DNA of 20,000 nucleotides from contig SEYY01018492.1 of the NCBI GenBank assembly GCA_009176605.1, positions 82,501 to 102,500 of the forward strand, given 5' to 3'. The DNA comes from Armadillidium nasatum. Taxonomy: Eukaryota > Arthropoda > Malacostraca > Isopoda > Armadillidiidae. The notes below the pieces were generated by a model. That model worked only from the letters and a program-made list of their open reading frames with translations, had not been told where the DNA came from and searched no databases. The number at the start of each line of letters is the position of its first letter. Position 1 is the first letter of the stretch. Below are positions 1 through 9,550 of this stretch, piece after piece. The position numbers and the translations under genes are program-made.

Positions 1-455
1 TAATATAATTAGTATTAGTTTTTATTGTTTCTATTATTATTGTTATTGGGATCTTTACCCTTTCTTTAATTAATTATGTTACAATAATTGAAATAAGTTG
101 CTTAATAAATATTAAAATCCTGTTACCGTTATTATTTTATTTATTATTACTGTTACCATTATTCGATGAATTGTTCATTTGAATTTTGTTACTGAAAAAT
201 GAATAAGGATTAAAGCTCAAAGATTACCAATATTTCCAAAAATTCTTATCATGACCTGACATTTCTGTTAGTATTAGCTTTGTTCTAATCATTTATTATT
301 ATTGCTATCTTTACTACTTTATGCATTATCATTACTATATTTATTATTGGTCATTATATTATTTGCATCATATTTGTATCTTAATGCTTATTAAAATATA
401 TTGATAAACTGTTTATCAACTAAACTTTGGGGTTCATTTGAAACCATTGTGTATC
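1..455. other. AT-rich flank, no gene seen
   Basis: Low-complexity AT-rich DNA with short runs of ATT/TTATTA triplets and an imperfect tandem of CTGTTACC(G/A)TTATT near 118-165. I see no open frame with family resemblance, no RNA-gene boxes and no repeat termini. It is the left flank of the copia insertion. Confidence 0.6.
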
Positions 456-460
456 CCCTC
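456..460. repeat. Target site duplication, left copy (CCCTC)
   Basis: CCCTC directly abuts the left LTR. The same five bases follow the right LTR at 4519-4523. Five-base duplications are usual for Ty1/copia integrases. The exact match at both LTR edges fixes the element ends and shows that the left and right flanks were once joined. Confidence 0.93.
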
Positions 461-721
461 TGTTGTTATATTATTCATAATGATGGCGAAAATATAAATA
501 TAAATATTACATAGGGCAGGGCATAGAGACAAACAGCACTTCTTAACTAGGCCTTTATTTACATGCTTAACACAGAGTACAAAACGTGGTAGAACAACAC
601 GATACAATCGATAGAATGAGAATGCAAATGTTTACCAAATAGAACATAGTCTTTACTGAACATAACAAAGAGTATTTTCATACAGTATCAACAATACATA
701 TACTTTAGGTTAATCCTAACA
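461..721 (-). repeat. Copia 3' LTR
   Basis: The left LTR copy is the 3' LTR of the minus-strand element. It begins TGTTG and ends CTAACA on the plus strand, with 4-bp terminal inverted bases TGTT/AACA. Against the right LTR it has one extra A near 629 and one A/G difference near 692. A minus-strand AATAAA at 554-559 is a plausible polyadenylation signal. Confidence 0.95.
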
Positions 722-730
722 CCCCCTCTT
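722..730 (-). other. Polypurine tract for plus-strand DNA priming
   Basis: On the minus strand the nine bases AAGAGGGGG lie directly against the 3' LTR. This is the position and composition expected of the RNase-H-resistant plus-strand primer of an LTR retrotransposon. Confidence 0.88.
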
Positions 731-733
731 AAG

Positions 734-930
734 CTAAAGTATACCTCTAATGTTTACAAATTTTAATAACCTACTTTTTGATACAGGTTTAGTAAATATA
801 TCAGATACATTGTCCTCAGACTTTACATACTTTAAATCTACAATACCATTTTGAATTTCATTCCTAATAAAATGATACCTAATACCTATATGTTTAGACC
901 TTTAACTGCTCATTTGATTTTTCAAAATTC
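734..930 (-). pseudogene. Copia pol, RNase H C-terminal remnant
   Basis: The minus strand reads in frame through SKHIGIRYHFIRNE and DIFTKPVSK to a TAG at 734-736, just before the polypurine tract. The SKH-I-IRYHFIR and DIFTKP motifs mark the extreme C-terminus of Ty1/copia RNase H. An in-frame TAA lies just upstream of the SKHI motif. The part of the domain that should hold the acidic catalytic residues, between the YMK..KGYY sequence ending near 935 and SKHI near 895, is missing. The protein therefore lacks RNase H activity. No upstream start of its own is expected, because in intact copia elements this is the tail of a single polyprotein. Confidence 0.85.
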
Positions 931-934
931 CAAA

Positions 935-1457
935 TCATAATTTATAGTACCCTTTAAATATTTTCATATATTGAGATAAAAAGTTTACATAAAAACATAT
1001 AACATGTCTAATACAACTCATCAAATAAATTAAACTACCTACAATTTCTCTGTACAATTTACCATCTGTTAACAATTTTGAATCACAATACTTAAGTTTA
1101 TTAACACTAAGAACACTTGGAATTACATTATGATTACAATTACTCTTTTTAAATTTACTTAATACTTTTTCAATATATTTTGATTGTTTCATACTAATAC
1201 AGTTATTCTCAAATTTAAATTCAATACCTAAAAACACAGATAGTTGACTCAAACCTTTCATTTTCAATTTATTTGGCAATATTGCTTTAACATCATTTAA
1301 AATAATAACATTTCTGGCAGCAATTACTATATCATCTACCCAAATTATTAATATAACACAAATTTTGCATTTTGCATCAACCTTAATATAAACACATGCA
1401 TTAACTACAGATTTCACAAAATTTTTAGATATGAGAAAAGAATCTAAAAAGTTATTC
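935..1457 (-). pseudogene. Copia pol, C-terminal half of reverse transcriptase
   Basis: An open minus-strand frame, from about 1457 to the TGA at 935, contains the polymerase box WVDDIVIAA (aspartates near 1331-1336). Copia-type palm/thumb motifs FLGIEF, ISMKQSKYIEKVLSKF and YREIVGSLIYLM follow. A tryptophan replaces the tyrosine usual before VDD, which I read as a lineage variant. The frame is joined to the preceding reverse transcriptase segment by a one-base shift near 1458. It breaks off at the RNase H deletion. A separate promoter or start is not expected. This is a piece of the gag-pol polyprotein and cannot be translated with the rest as it stands. Confidence 0.88.
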
Positions 1458-1888
1458 CAAATTCTGCCACATTTGTTTTAACACATATAATGATTTATTT
1501 AATTTACAAACTAAACTATTACCACTTACATCACTTTTTAATAACCTGCATTTAGAAATGTTTTCACATCCATCTGGTGAACAAATATTTCTTGTACTGA
1601 CACTTACATCAACATCCAGATTAAAAGTTTCTTGATAATCCAAATCCTTCACATGTGAGTATCCTTTTGTCACACATCTTGCTTTGATTTCTTCTTCATC
1701 ATTTGGTCCTTGTTTAATGGCATAAACCCACCTTCCACCAACTACTGAACGACCTTCTGGTAGTGGAGTGAGTTCATATGTATCATTCTCAATCAGAGCA
1801 TCAATTTCTTCATCCATTGCTTTCTTCCAGTGATGTGAATCAGAGCTTGTCATAGCTTCTTCATAAGATTTTGGGACACTACTCATTC
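1452..1888 (-). pseudogene. Copia pol, N-terminal half of reverse transcriptase with core deletion
   Basis: The minus-strand frame opens the RVT_2 reverse transcriptase domain: PKSYEEAM, WKKAMDEEIDALIEND, GGRWVYAIKQ, KARCVTKGYS and DYQETF. After the phenylalanine near 1623 the sequence leaves the family pattern. It reaches the conserved LVCKLNKSLY near 1514-1485 across a stretch about half the usual length, in which MDVK can be seen only in another frame. The region carrying the first catalytic aspartate is thus damaged by deletion plus frameshift. The frame is also shifted against the upstream integrase frame, which stops at 1888-1890. Confidence 0.9.
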
Positions 1889-3870
1889 TATGAACAATAA
1901 TCCATAGCATAATTAACATTTAATAAATTTTGATCCATATCATCAACATAGTCCTCAAGATACTTTGGCTTATTTCTCTGTCTCTTTGGGTATCTGTTTT
2001 CATGTTTTTCATTTTCACCAAATTCTTCTTTATTAGGTTCATCTTTTTCTTCTTCTGTAGATCCACCTTCTTGAGTTCTTGGTCTTATATATACATATTC
2101 AAATTCAGATGCTTCTTCTTCTTGTCCAAATTTTTCTGTAAATTTGACACATCTTACTTTCTTAATATTGTTCTGCTCAGGAAAATATACAAGATATGCT
2201 GGGCTTTCATTGTCATACCCAACAAAAATTCCTTGTTTACTGCGTGCATCTAATTTCTTTTTCTCCTGTGTGTATGCATAACAAACTGATCCAAATAAAT
2301 GCATATTACTTAAATTTGATTTTCTTCCTGTTATTAATTCAAAAGGAGTTTTACCTGTTCTTGAATGATAACACCTATTGCGAATATACGCTGAAGTTTT
2401 CAATGCATAGGACCATAATTCTTTAGGCAACTTAGCTTCCAATAATAAACATCTTGCCATATCAAAAAGAGTTCTCCATGTACGCTCAACTTTTCCATTT
2501 TGATGCGGTGAATATGGTGCTGAAAATTCCTGCTTTATACGATTCTTTATGAGGAGTGATTTGAAGTCTGCTGAGGTAAACTCAGTACCATTATCTGACC
2601 TCAACCTCTTTACAGTTCCATATGGAGAAATATCTGCTAGAAATTTTTCTGTTGCAGCAATCGTATCAGTTTTACTCTTCAATAAATACACAAAAATTCC
2701 ACCAGAGTAATCATCGACAAAAGAAATAGCATATTTAAAACCATCTCTTGCAACAGGATCGATAGGACCTGCCAAATCACAATATACTAATTCTAATATA
2801 CCAGTAGTATATTTTTCAGCTTCTCTATTTCTAATCTGAGTCATTTTGCCCAAAGCACAAGTACTACAATCAAAATTTTCTTTACTAAGTATATTCATAC
2901 CATTTACTACACTTTCAAGTTTTAAAACATCTTGAACATTACAATGGCCCATAATTTTATGCCAATCTTGCAAACTATAAGAACCCATTTTCTTAATACC
3001 AATATTGTTCAGGAAATATAAACCTCCTGTCTTCTTAATATTAAATACTGTACCATCAGGTGCTACTAACTCAGCAAATTTTGGTGTAAAATTAATAGAA
3101 ACTCCATTCTTCGCAGCTGCCTGCACTGAAAATATATCTTGCTTATAGGATGGTATACAAAGAGCATTTTTCAATAAAATACTATGACACTTACCATTAA
3201 CATCACATATTGAAACTTTAGCATGGCCTCTTCCAATTGCAGCATTATTCATCCTACTACCATCTGCCAATTCAATAAAATGATTTGAGGGATCAAAATT
3301 TTCTTCAAAGCTAATAAATTTTGATTCATCACATAAAATATGTGAGGTAGCTCCACTATCTACTAATAGATTACTTGGTGTGTGTCCTACATTACCCATT
3401 TCATTAATTATAAATGCATAAGAATGACTCTCATCACTTTGGCTCTCATCCTTTGAAATCTTAGCGGAATTATTTTTTCTACAAAATTCTGTATCATGGG
3501 TTTGTGAATTACAATTAACACACCATCTTTTATAATACTTTCTATATCCCCCTCTTCCTCTATAAGCCTGCTTAGTAATCTGGTGATTATTTAGTTTCTC
3601 CGAACATTCAAATTGCTTGTGTCCTACTTTTCCACAAGAAAAACATTTCACGTAACTTTTTCTATCTTTTATCTTCATAACATTTTCTTCTGGCTTAATA
3701 TCTGCCTGTTGGCTCTTTACTGTCTCTTCAAAACTTCTTAGAGCTACTTTAAATTCACTAAATGTCATGGTTTTCTCTTTCTGAATAATTACCGTCGAAA
3801 AAGTTCTGTACCCTGAAGGTAGGCCTTTCAAAACCATAGCTATAAGTAAACTATCACTTACAGTTTTCAC
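1888..3870 (-). CDS. Copia gag C-terminus, protease and integrase (open frame of 660 codons)
   Basis: The longest open stretch of the element. Numbered from the first codon (a GTG at 3870, not a real start), it shows the end of Gag (SDSLLIAMVLKGLP, about 5-18) and two CX2CX4HX4C zinc knuckles, C76-C79-H84-C89 and C117-C120-H125-C130. The aspartic protease motif DSGATSHI starts at D171. The integrase zinc-binding ligands are H304, H309, C335 and C338. The catalytic triad is D365, D426 and E462, with 35 residues between the last two. All catalytic and metal-binding residues seen are intact, so this part could encode active protease and integrase if translated. It is cut off by frameshifts from the Gag start (near 3860) and from the reverse transcriptase (near 1890). 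Confidence 0.93.
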   Translation of the reverse strand: MKTVSDSLLIAMVLKGLPSGYRTFSTVIIQKEKTMTFSEFKVALRSFEETVKSQQADIKPEENVMKIKDRKSYVKCFSCGKVGHKQFECSEKLNNHQITKQAYRGRGGYRKYYKRWCVNCNSQTHDTEFCRKNNSAKISKDESQSDESHSYAFIINEMGNVGHTPSNLLVDSGATSHILCDESKFISFEENFDPSNHFIELADGSRMNNAAIGRGHAKVSICDVNGKCHSILLKNALCIPSYKQDIFSVQAAAKNGVSINFTPKFAELVAPDGTVFNIKKTGGLYFLNNIGIKKMGSYSLQDWHKIMGHCNVQDVLKLESVVNGMNILSKENFDCSTCALGKMTQIRNREAEKYTTGILELVYCDLAGPIDPVARDGFKYAISFVDDYSGGIFVYLLKSKTDTIAATEKFLADISPYGTVKRLRSDNGTEFTSADFKSLLIKNRIKQEFSAPYSPHQNGKVERTWRTLFDMARCLLLEAKLPKELWSYALKTSAYIRNRCYHSRTGKTPFELITGRKSNLSNMHLFGSVCYAYTQEKKKLDARSKQGIFVGYDNESPAYLVYFPEQNNIKKVRCVKFTEKFGQEEEASEFEYVYIRPRTQEGGSTEEEKDEPNKEEFGENEKHENRYPKRQRNKPKYLEDYVDDMDQNLLNVNYAMDYCS

Positions 3871-4276
3871 CAGCTGATTTCAAAAATGTAGCTGCTGTCT
3901 CTGCCCTTAAAATGTAATCAGTAACATCTTCCTCACTGCCTAATTTCAATGAAGTTAGCTCTGTATATAAAGCTATAACTCTAGGCTTACTGCTACCCAA
4001 ATAGTGGTCATGTAATATTTTCAAGGCTTTCTTGCCATCATCCTTAGCATCTCTTATGATAAGGGATAAACTTCTATCATCTAGGACTAACACTAACTCT
4101 GCAAAAACTTTTGCATTATCATCGCTATCAACATCAGCGGTAGAATCACTTATCACGTGCAACAAATTTTGCAGCCTTAAATGCCCTAGGAATTTAACTT
4201 CCCACAACTCATATTTTTCTACATCGCCATCGAAATATAAACGCCTGGGCCCATAACCTGTTGTTATATTATTCAT
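3854..4276 (-). CDS. Copia gag N-terminal part, starting inside the 5' LTR
   Basis: The first plausible AUG is at 4276-4274, inside the LTR. Six codons later the frame crosses the LTR edge, and the primer-binding site is read as GYGP. The next residues, DVEKYELWEVKFLGHL and the later LHDHYLGSSKPRVIALYTELTSL-type segment, are the conserved copia Gag (UBN2/DUF4219-like) region. No other in-frame methionine precedes the conserved part except further upstream within the LTR. The frame ends in a TGA at 3854 immediately after KSAGEN, where one extra base shifts the rest of Gag into the next frame. Known role: capsid protein of the retrotransposon particle. Confidence 0.85.
   Translation of the reverse strand: MNNITTGYGPRRLYFDGDVEKYELWEVKFLGHLRLQNLLHVISDSTADVDSDDNAKVFAELVLVLDDRSLSLIIRDAKDDGKKALKILHDHYLGSSKPRVIALYTELTSLKLGSEEDVTDYILRAETAATFLKSAGENCK
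4245..4258 (-). other. Primer-binding site complementary to internal initiator tRNA-Met
   Basis: Directly next to the 5' LTR the minus strand reads GGTTATGGGCCCAG. This is complementary to the anticodon-loop region CTGGGCCCATAACC of eukaryotic initiator tRNA-Met, not to a tRNA 3' end. Drosophila copia is known to prime from a 39-nt 5' fragment of the same tRNA ending at these bases. The 14-base perfect match abutting the LTR supports the same half-tRNA mechanism here. Confidence 0.9.
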
Positions 4277-4518
4277 AATGATGGCGAAAATATAAATATA
4301 AATATTACATAGGGCAGGGCATAGAGACAAACAGCACTTCTTAACTAGGCCTTTATTTACATGCTTAACACAGAGTACAAAACGTGGTAGAACAACACGA
4401 TACAATCGATAGAATGAGAATGCAATGTTTACCAAATAGAACATAGTCTTTACTGAACATAACAAAGAGTATTTTCATACAGTATCAACAGTACATATAC
4501 TTTAGGTTAATCCTAACA
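4259..4518 (-). repeat. Copia 5' LTR (promoter end)
   Basis: The right copy is the 5' LTR of the minus-strand element, 260 bp and over 99% identical to the left copy. It should carry the promoter. A minus-strand AATAAA (4352-4357) lies roughly 80 bases before the putative gag AUG at 4276. I could not place a TATA box or start site with confidence. Confidence 0.94.
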
Positions 4519-4523
4519 CCCTC
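4519..4523. repeat. Target site duplication, right copy (CCCTC)
   Basis: Exact copy of the five bases at 456-460, directly after the right LTR. Confidence 0.93.
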
Positions 4524-4540
4524 AGAAACCCCTTTTCAGA

Positions 4541-7500
4541 TTAATGTACAGCTAACAAATTATTAATATTATATTTAGTAGAATAGGGCCTACTGAAACA
4601 TTGTAAAATTGTAATTGCACTTCTGAATACAATATAGAAATGAAATGGAATGTTAATCGTTTGATTGAGAACAGTTTTCTTTACTCCCTTATCTTTTTTA
4701 TTTTCTTTATTTTCAATAGTTTTAAAAGCATATAATTTTGCACCTCGTCCAACAAATTCTGTTATTAGTTTTAAAGCTATTTTGTCTTTCTTTTTACTTA
4801 ATACCTTTTTAGTTTTTCTGAACATAATTTTTGGATAATCTATAAAAACTCTGGGTTTGAGTTTTTATTATAAGACCTCAAAGAGATGGGTCGTAATTAG
4901 TGCTACAATTAAATAACAAAAGGAGACTTACTGTGAACTTTTTCAAAATTTTTTATTGCTTTTGAAGTTCCTTCATACACGAATTCAATATAATTAAGAA
5001 CGTTACGCAGTTATATATTTGAGTAGAAAGCAATAGTTATGATAGTAAAAAAGATTTAAAAAGAAAATATAACTCATACCTTATACCTTCTTAATTTGAG
5101 GACTTGTAATGAACAAGAAAAAACTCTTACATTTTAATGACGTCTAGACTTGATGAATGATTCGAAAAAAGTGATCATTGTTTAGCCGGGAGGTTTTTTG
5201 AAACAAAATGTGCCACATCGATACAAAAACAAAACCAACTTTACAAACTCCTATCCAGGAGAACATAAAATATATATATCCACTAGATAAATTAGAGAAA
5301 GCATATAAACAGTTTTTATAAATCAGATGTTTCAAACAGTTGAACTCTCTTTTTCATATATTTAAAAATATCATTCATTAGTGTAAAATAACATAATGAT
5401 TATGTATCTGTAAACAATAACTTTGATTTTTCATTATATTTATTTTTTACGATTATAATCAAAGTCGTACATTAAAGTTTTACTTAATTGTAAAATAGTC
5501 ATTCCGAAATTGATAGGTTTATCAAATCTCAATTTAGTTTTCTTTATATAACAATCTATTTTAAATTTTCTGAAATATTTTAAATGATTCAATATTTGGT
5601 TTCTTTACAAATTTTTTAGTTTGTTCTTCTTTTCTAACTAGTTGTACATAGACTCTATTCCTTATATATTCCATCGATTTACCAAACACGGAATTGTTCA
5701 TTAATCAGTTTATAAAAATATCTCTCAAATTCATTTCTCGCTTCCTTTCTCTTTCTCGTGCTAAGATCAATGTATGATTTCATCCAGTCTCTCTGATCAA
5801 ATTCTAATATTCTATGTATTTTCGATTATTTCAATCGAAAATATAAACACTGATTTAAACTTCAATAATTAATTATAAAATACTTATCTTTATTATCCAA
5901 GTTTGAAACTAATTTTGAAACTTTATCTAACTCTATATTTTCAGCTGCTAATGGATAATAATTGTGTAAATCGAGTAATTCTTTTGGATACTCTAAATTA
6001 ACGTCTAGAACATAACCTTTTCTCGATTCTTCACTGATACCTAAAACATCAAAATCTTCAATGTTTTTAATCCATCTAAATTTTCCCATAAGTAAATACT
6101 GTGACATTGCCCAATCTATAAATTATTAGCACCTAAATAAGTGATATATCTATGCGGTTTGGTTTATTTTTCTCATAACTTTCTTGAATATCTTGATTAT
6201 TCTCTTTTGCATATTTATGAGTTATTGTGCTTATTCCACCTCATTCCTTTTTCAACCATTAACAACATATTTGGGTCTGTAATTAAATCCAATTTTATTT
6301 TCGTTTCATTAATAATGCATCCTACGACAAACCTGTCGATGTAAAATAACGTGCTGGATCTAATTTATAAGTGTCTAATCAAGTTGTCTTAAAATTTTCG
6401 AATGCATCAGCTAATAATAACGTATCTGATTTTAAATACAGCATTTGGTAATATAATCTCTAAACAGTTAAATTTTACCCAGATATGCTGTACATGTTTA
6501 CAATCCTCATTAGATATGTGTTCATTATTTAAAATACTCCAAAAATGTTTCTGTACAAGGGAACTTTCCAAGATTAAATATTAATATATCATCCATCCAG
6601 TAGTAAGGATAAATTCCTCTACGTTTTTAGTACCTGAAACTGTTCATCTTGATAATATTTGCATAATTTCTTAAAATTTTCATCCGTTAAATTTGATGTT
6701 AATTTAGCTAGAGACGAGGATATGAATCTAAAACTATCAATGTATCTGAACTCCATGTTTATCGGTTTTATTATTTCATCAATTTTTATAAACTGATTGA
6801 AATTTATATAAGTTTCATCCATTTGAGGAATTTGAGGAAAGAATAAAAACATCAGTATGTCCAGATTCTTTAACGAATGAATGAGCATCTTATTTAGATT
6901 AGTTACTCAATATTATTGGAATAAAGTTAGGATTTTTAATTTGTAAATTAAAACTTCTATGAGCAGGTCCTCTATATTCTCCTGTTAATTATGATTTCAT
7001 ACTAGGAAATCTGTCTCTGTGAATTTTTTTTACATTCATAACAACGATTAGCATTTTTATGATTTATTTTTTCATCTGAAGTTAAATTAATTGATTTATT
7101 CATTTTCAGTAAATTATAAATCCTTTTTGATTCTGAAATTATATATTCTACAAACCTTTTGGATGCCTCGTTTCCTTCATATATTTCAAGCTTTGAATAT
7201 TCATCTACATCACATTTCGTACAACAACATAAACAGATTGGTTGATGTTTCTGTAAGTTAATGGTATAAGATTCTTTATGATTTGGTCGACCAGTATGTA
7301 TCTTTAGTAAGGTGCTTTCAAAATGTGCACAAATATCCAATGGACGTCTGAATTGTTTATATATAATACAGCTTAAATTGTATTTGACCTTCTAATAATA
7401 CCACTTTTATCGGAGTATGAATATTACATTCTGGTAAATGATCGTCTAATAATTCTTTTTTATGCAAACTATGCAAACAAAATTGACATGTATATGCTTT

Positions 7501-8330
7501 CCCTTCATTCTTTTTATATAGGAATGTACTCAAATGTTTCATTAGTAAATAATGTGTATTTTCATCATTTGATATTAAAAGTAAATCAACATTTTTCGTT
7601 TTCTTTTCTTTTTTAAGTTTTAATGGATATAAAAATTTTTTCATCTAATCCGTATACGTTAATTGACATGTCACTTTGATTTTTAAATCTACTAATTTGT
7701 TTCAATTGAACTAGAAATTCTATTTCTTTCCAAATGTAATTTTAGAAGTTTCTTTTATTTTTGTTGATAAAATATGTGGATTGTCTTCATGTAGACAGTC
7801 TGATCTTGCTATACACCATTTGAAACATTCGTTGTTATTTTTTTTATTTTGAATGTTAATCAATCCAAATTTTGGATTCTTATATTTGGCTGGAGTTTCA
7901 ATATACGAAGAAGTCCTAAATGGTTTATATTTCGCTACTTTTGTCTCAAAATCTAGAAGTTTATTTATTATCCATTCTGATCCTTCTTTTGTAAATTTAC
8001 ATAGTTTTTCTTCAATTTTTTATTCATTTCAAGTACAATCTCTTTTATTTGAGTCATATCACTTATGCTTCTCTTAGTTCCACTGTTGAACCAATTTTTA
8101 ATTATTGATGTTCGTCCAATAGGTAAACTTTAATAGATCTCAACTTGAAGAGAAAGACTTAATTTTAATATTTTCCAATTTTGTTCTTGAATTTTTTAAC
8201 TATCATTTTCATCATATTATTAACAAAAATTCTTGGATCAATTATATTTATATTAGTGTAACAATAGGCTTTAAAATTACCTTGAATTCCTTTTCGACAA
8301 TTTTTGTAATTACAACTCATTAAATTTTTT
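4541..8330 (-). pseudogene. Polinton/Maverick-type family B DNA polymerase relic
   Basis: Minus-strand fragments in the right order for one protein-primed DNA polymerase B. N-terminal pieces: KYKPFRTSSYIETP and LINIQNKKNNNECFKWC (about 7980-7760), then a Cys/His finger CQFC...HLPEC (near 7420-7490). Exonuclease I motif reads AHFES (near 7325), with His where Asp is expected. Exonuclease II YIDSFRF (near 6738) is retained. Then KLDPARYFTSTGLS (near 6360-6320), palm motif A remnant YLGANNL followed by a stop (6116-6139), GYVLDVNLEYPKELLDLH (near 6020-5960), motif C as FTDT-stop-SL (5395-5412), and the C-terminal LITEFVGRGAKLYAFK and KGVKKTV (4780-4670). Catalytic Asp residues are lost in both palm motifs, with many frameshifts and stops, so it is dead. 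No Polinton integrase, ATPase or capsid gene is visible nearby. Confidence 0.88.
4841..5320. mobile_element. 480-bp inverted-repeat element (MITE-like) inserted in the polymerase relic
   Basis: It starts TATAAAAACT and ends AGTTTTTATA, a perfect 10-bp terminal inverted repeat. It is flanked by AATC at 4837-4840 and again at 5321-5324. The polymerase relic reads towards SD on one side and resumes at DYPK on the other, as expected if this is an insertion. No coding capacity beyond a 63-codon chance frame. A 4-bp target duplication argues against Tc1/mariner (TA), hAT (8 bp) and piggyBac (TTAA). The superfamily is open. Contents are AT-rich with no obvious internal repeats. Confidence 0.75.
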
Positions 8331-8356
8331 TGATGTTTTTTGCTCTTTTCATAAAT

Positions 8357-8521
8357 TTAGTTAAGATTTATACCATTTCTATTACATAATGAACATAATT
8401 TCTTTTTATCATTAAAATAATTCATAATACGAATTAATTGATTTATATTTATATGTTTATTACTTCTTTCATGAATTTTAAAATTTTTAATATTAATATT
8501 ACAAATCTCGCAAGTTGTCAT
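8357..8521 (-). CDS. 54-residue ORF with Cys/His finger pattern, possible N-terminus of the polymerase relic
   Basis: ATG to TAA on the minus strand. It encodes MTTCEICNINIKNFKIHERS followed by NKH, giving a C-x2-C-x9-H-x5-H arrangement, then a second pair CSLC near residue 43. It lies just upstream of the recognisable polymerase fragments and on the same strand. It may be the start of that ORF, since Polinton polymerases can carry N-terminal Cys/His fingers, or a separate small gene. It is short and in AT-rich DNA, so chance cannot be excluded. Confidence 0.35.
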   Translation of the reverse strand: MTTCEICNINIKNFKIHERSNKHININQLIRIMNYFNDKKKLCSLCNRNGINLN

Positions 8522-8578
8522 TTTATTATATTTTTATTTTTCGTTATTCTTGTATCTTACGATTTTATTAGAGATATT

Positions 8579-8749
8579 TTAATTATAAATCAATTTTCGA
8601 ATTTGATCATTCTCGAATTTTATAATTTTTATAATTGATTTTAAAATAGGAACTAATCTTTCTTCTAAATATTTTATTCTTTTTGAAAATCGTTTTGTAT
8701 CTAAAATTATAGAAGTTAGTTCATTGTTTGTTCTATCATAATAATTCAT
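8579..8749 (-). CDS. 56-residue hypothetical ORF, charged and helix-prone
   Basis: ATG to TAA on the minus strand, upstream of the zinc-finger ORF. The stretch TKRFSKRIKYLEERLVPILK is rich in Lys, Arg, Glu and Leu and would suit a coiled coil. I do not recognise it. A further ATG-led stretch (EAKIKLKKVTFSRNN) precedes it and stops after 17 residues. It may be part of the same decayed mobile element as the polymerase, or chance. Confidence 0.2.
   Translation of the reverse strand: MNYYDRTNNELTSIILDTKRFSKRIKYLEERLVPILKSIIKIIKFENDQIRKLIYN

Positions 8750-9550
<801 letters not shown>

Larger units (their letters stand above)
461..4518 (-). mobile_element. Ty1/copia LTR retrotransposon, structurally complete but coding-defective
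   Basis: A 4058-bp element with TG...CA long terminal repeats of 261 and 260 bp, a CCCTC target duplication, a copia-style primer-binding site and a G-rich polypurine tract. Minus-strand order is LTR, gag, zinc knuckles, protease, integrase, reverse transcriptase, RNase H, LTR. Integrase before reverse transcriptase is the diagnostic Ty1/copia order. The LTRs differ by one substitution and one single-base indel, so the insertion is recent. Yet the gag-pol frame has several frameshifts and has lost parts of the reverse transcriptase and RNase H cores. The short LTRs and compact size recall the GalEA clade of aquatic invertebrates, but that assignment is inference and needs a phylogeny. Confidence 0.95.

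Noticed and set aside
1930..2426. Plus-strand hydrophobic ORFs that look like membrane proteins
   Set aside because: They are antisense shadows of the copia integrase C-terminal region. The A-rich minus-strand coding gives Phe/Ile-rich complements.
3850..3875. Programmed ribosomal frameshift between two copia ORFs
   Set aside because: The shift falls in the middle of Gag, upstream of the zinc knuckles, not at a gag/pol border. I see no slippery heptamer or following structure. A one-base insertion explains it better.
5278..5287. CTAGTGGATA shared between the 480-bp element (minus strand) and the minisatellite at 9367
   Set aside because: Only ten bases match and the contexts differ. In DNA this AT-rich it is not enough to claim a common origin.
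5144..5335. 63-codon minus-strand ORF
   Set aside because: It lies inside and overlaps the edge of the 480-bp inverted-repeat insertion, shows no recognisable motif, and is of a length expected by chance.
8438..8638. 66-codon plus-strand hydrophobic ORF
   Set aside because: It is antisense to the small minus-strand ORFs upstream of the polymerase relic, and its Phe/Ile composition follows from AT-rich DNA. No motif seen.
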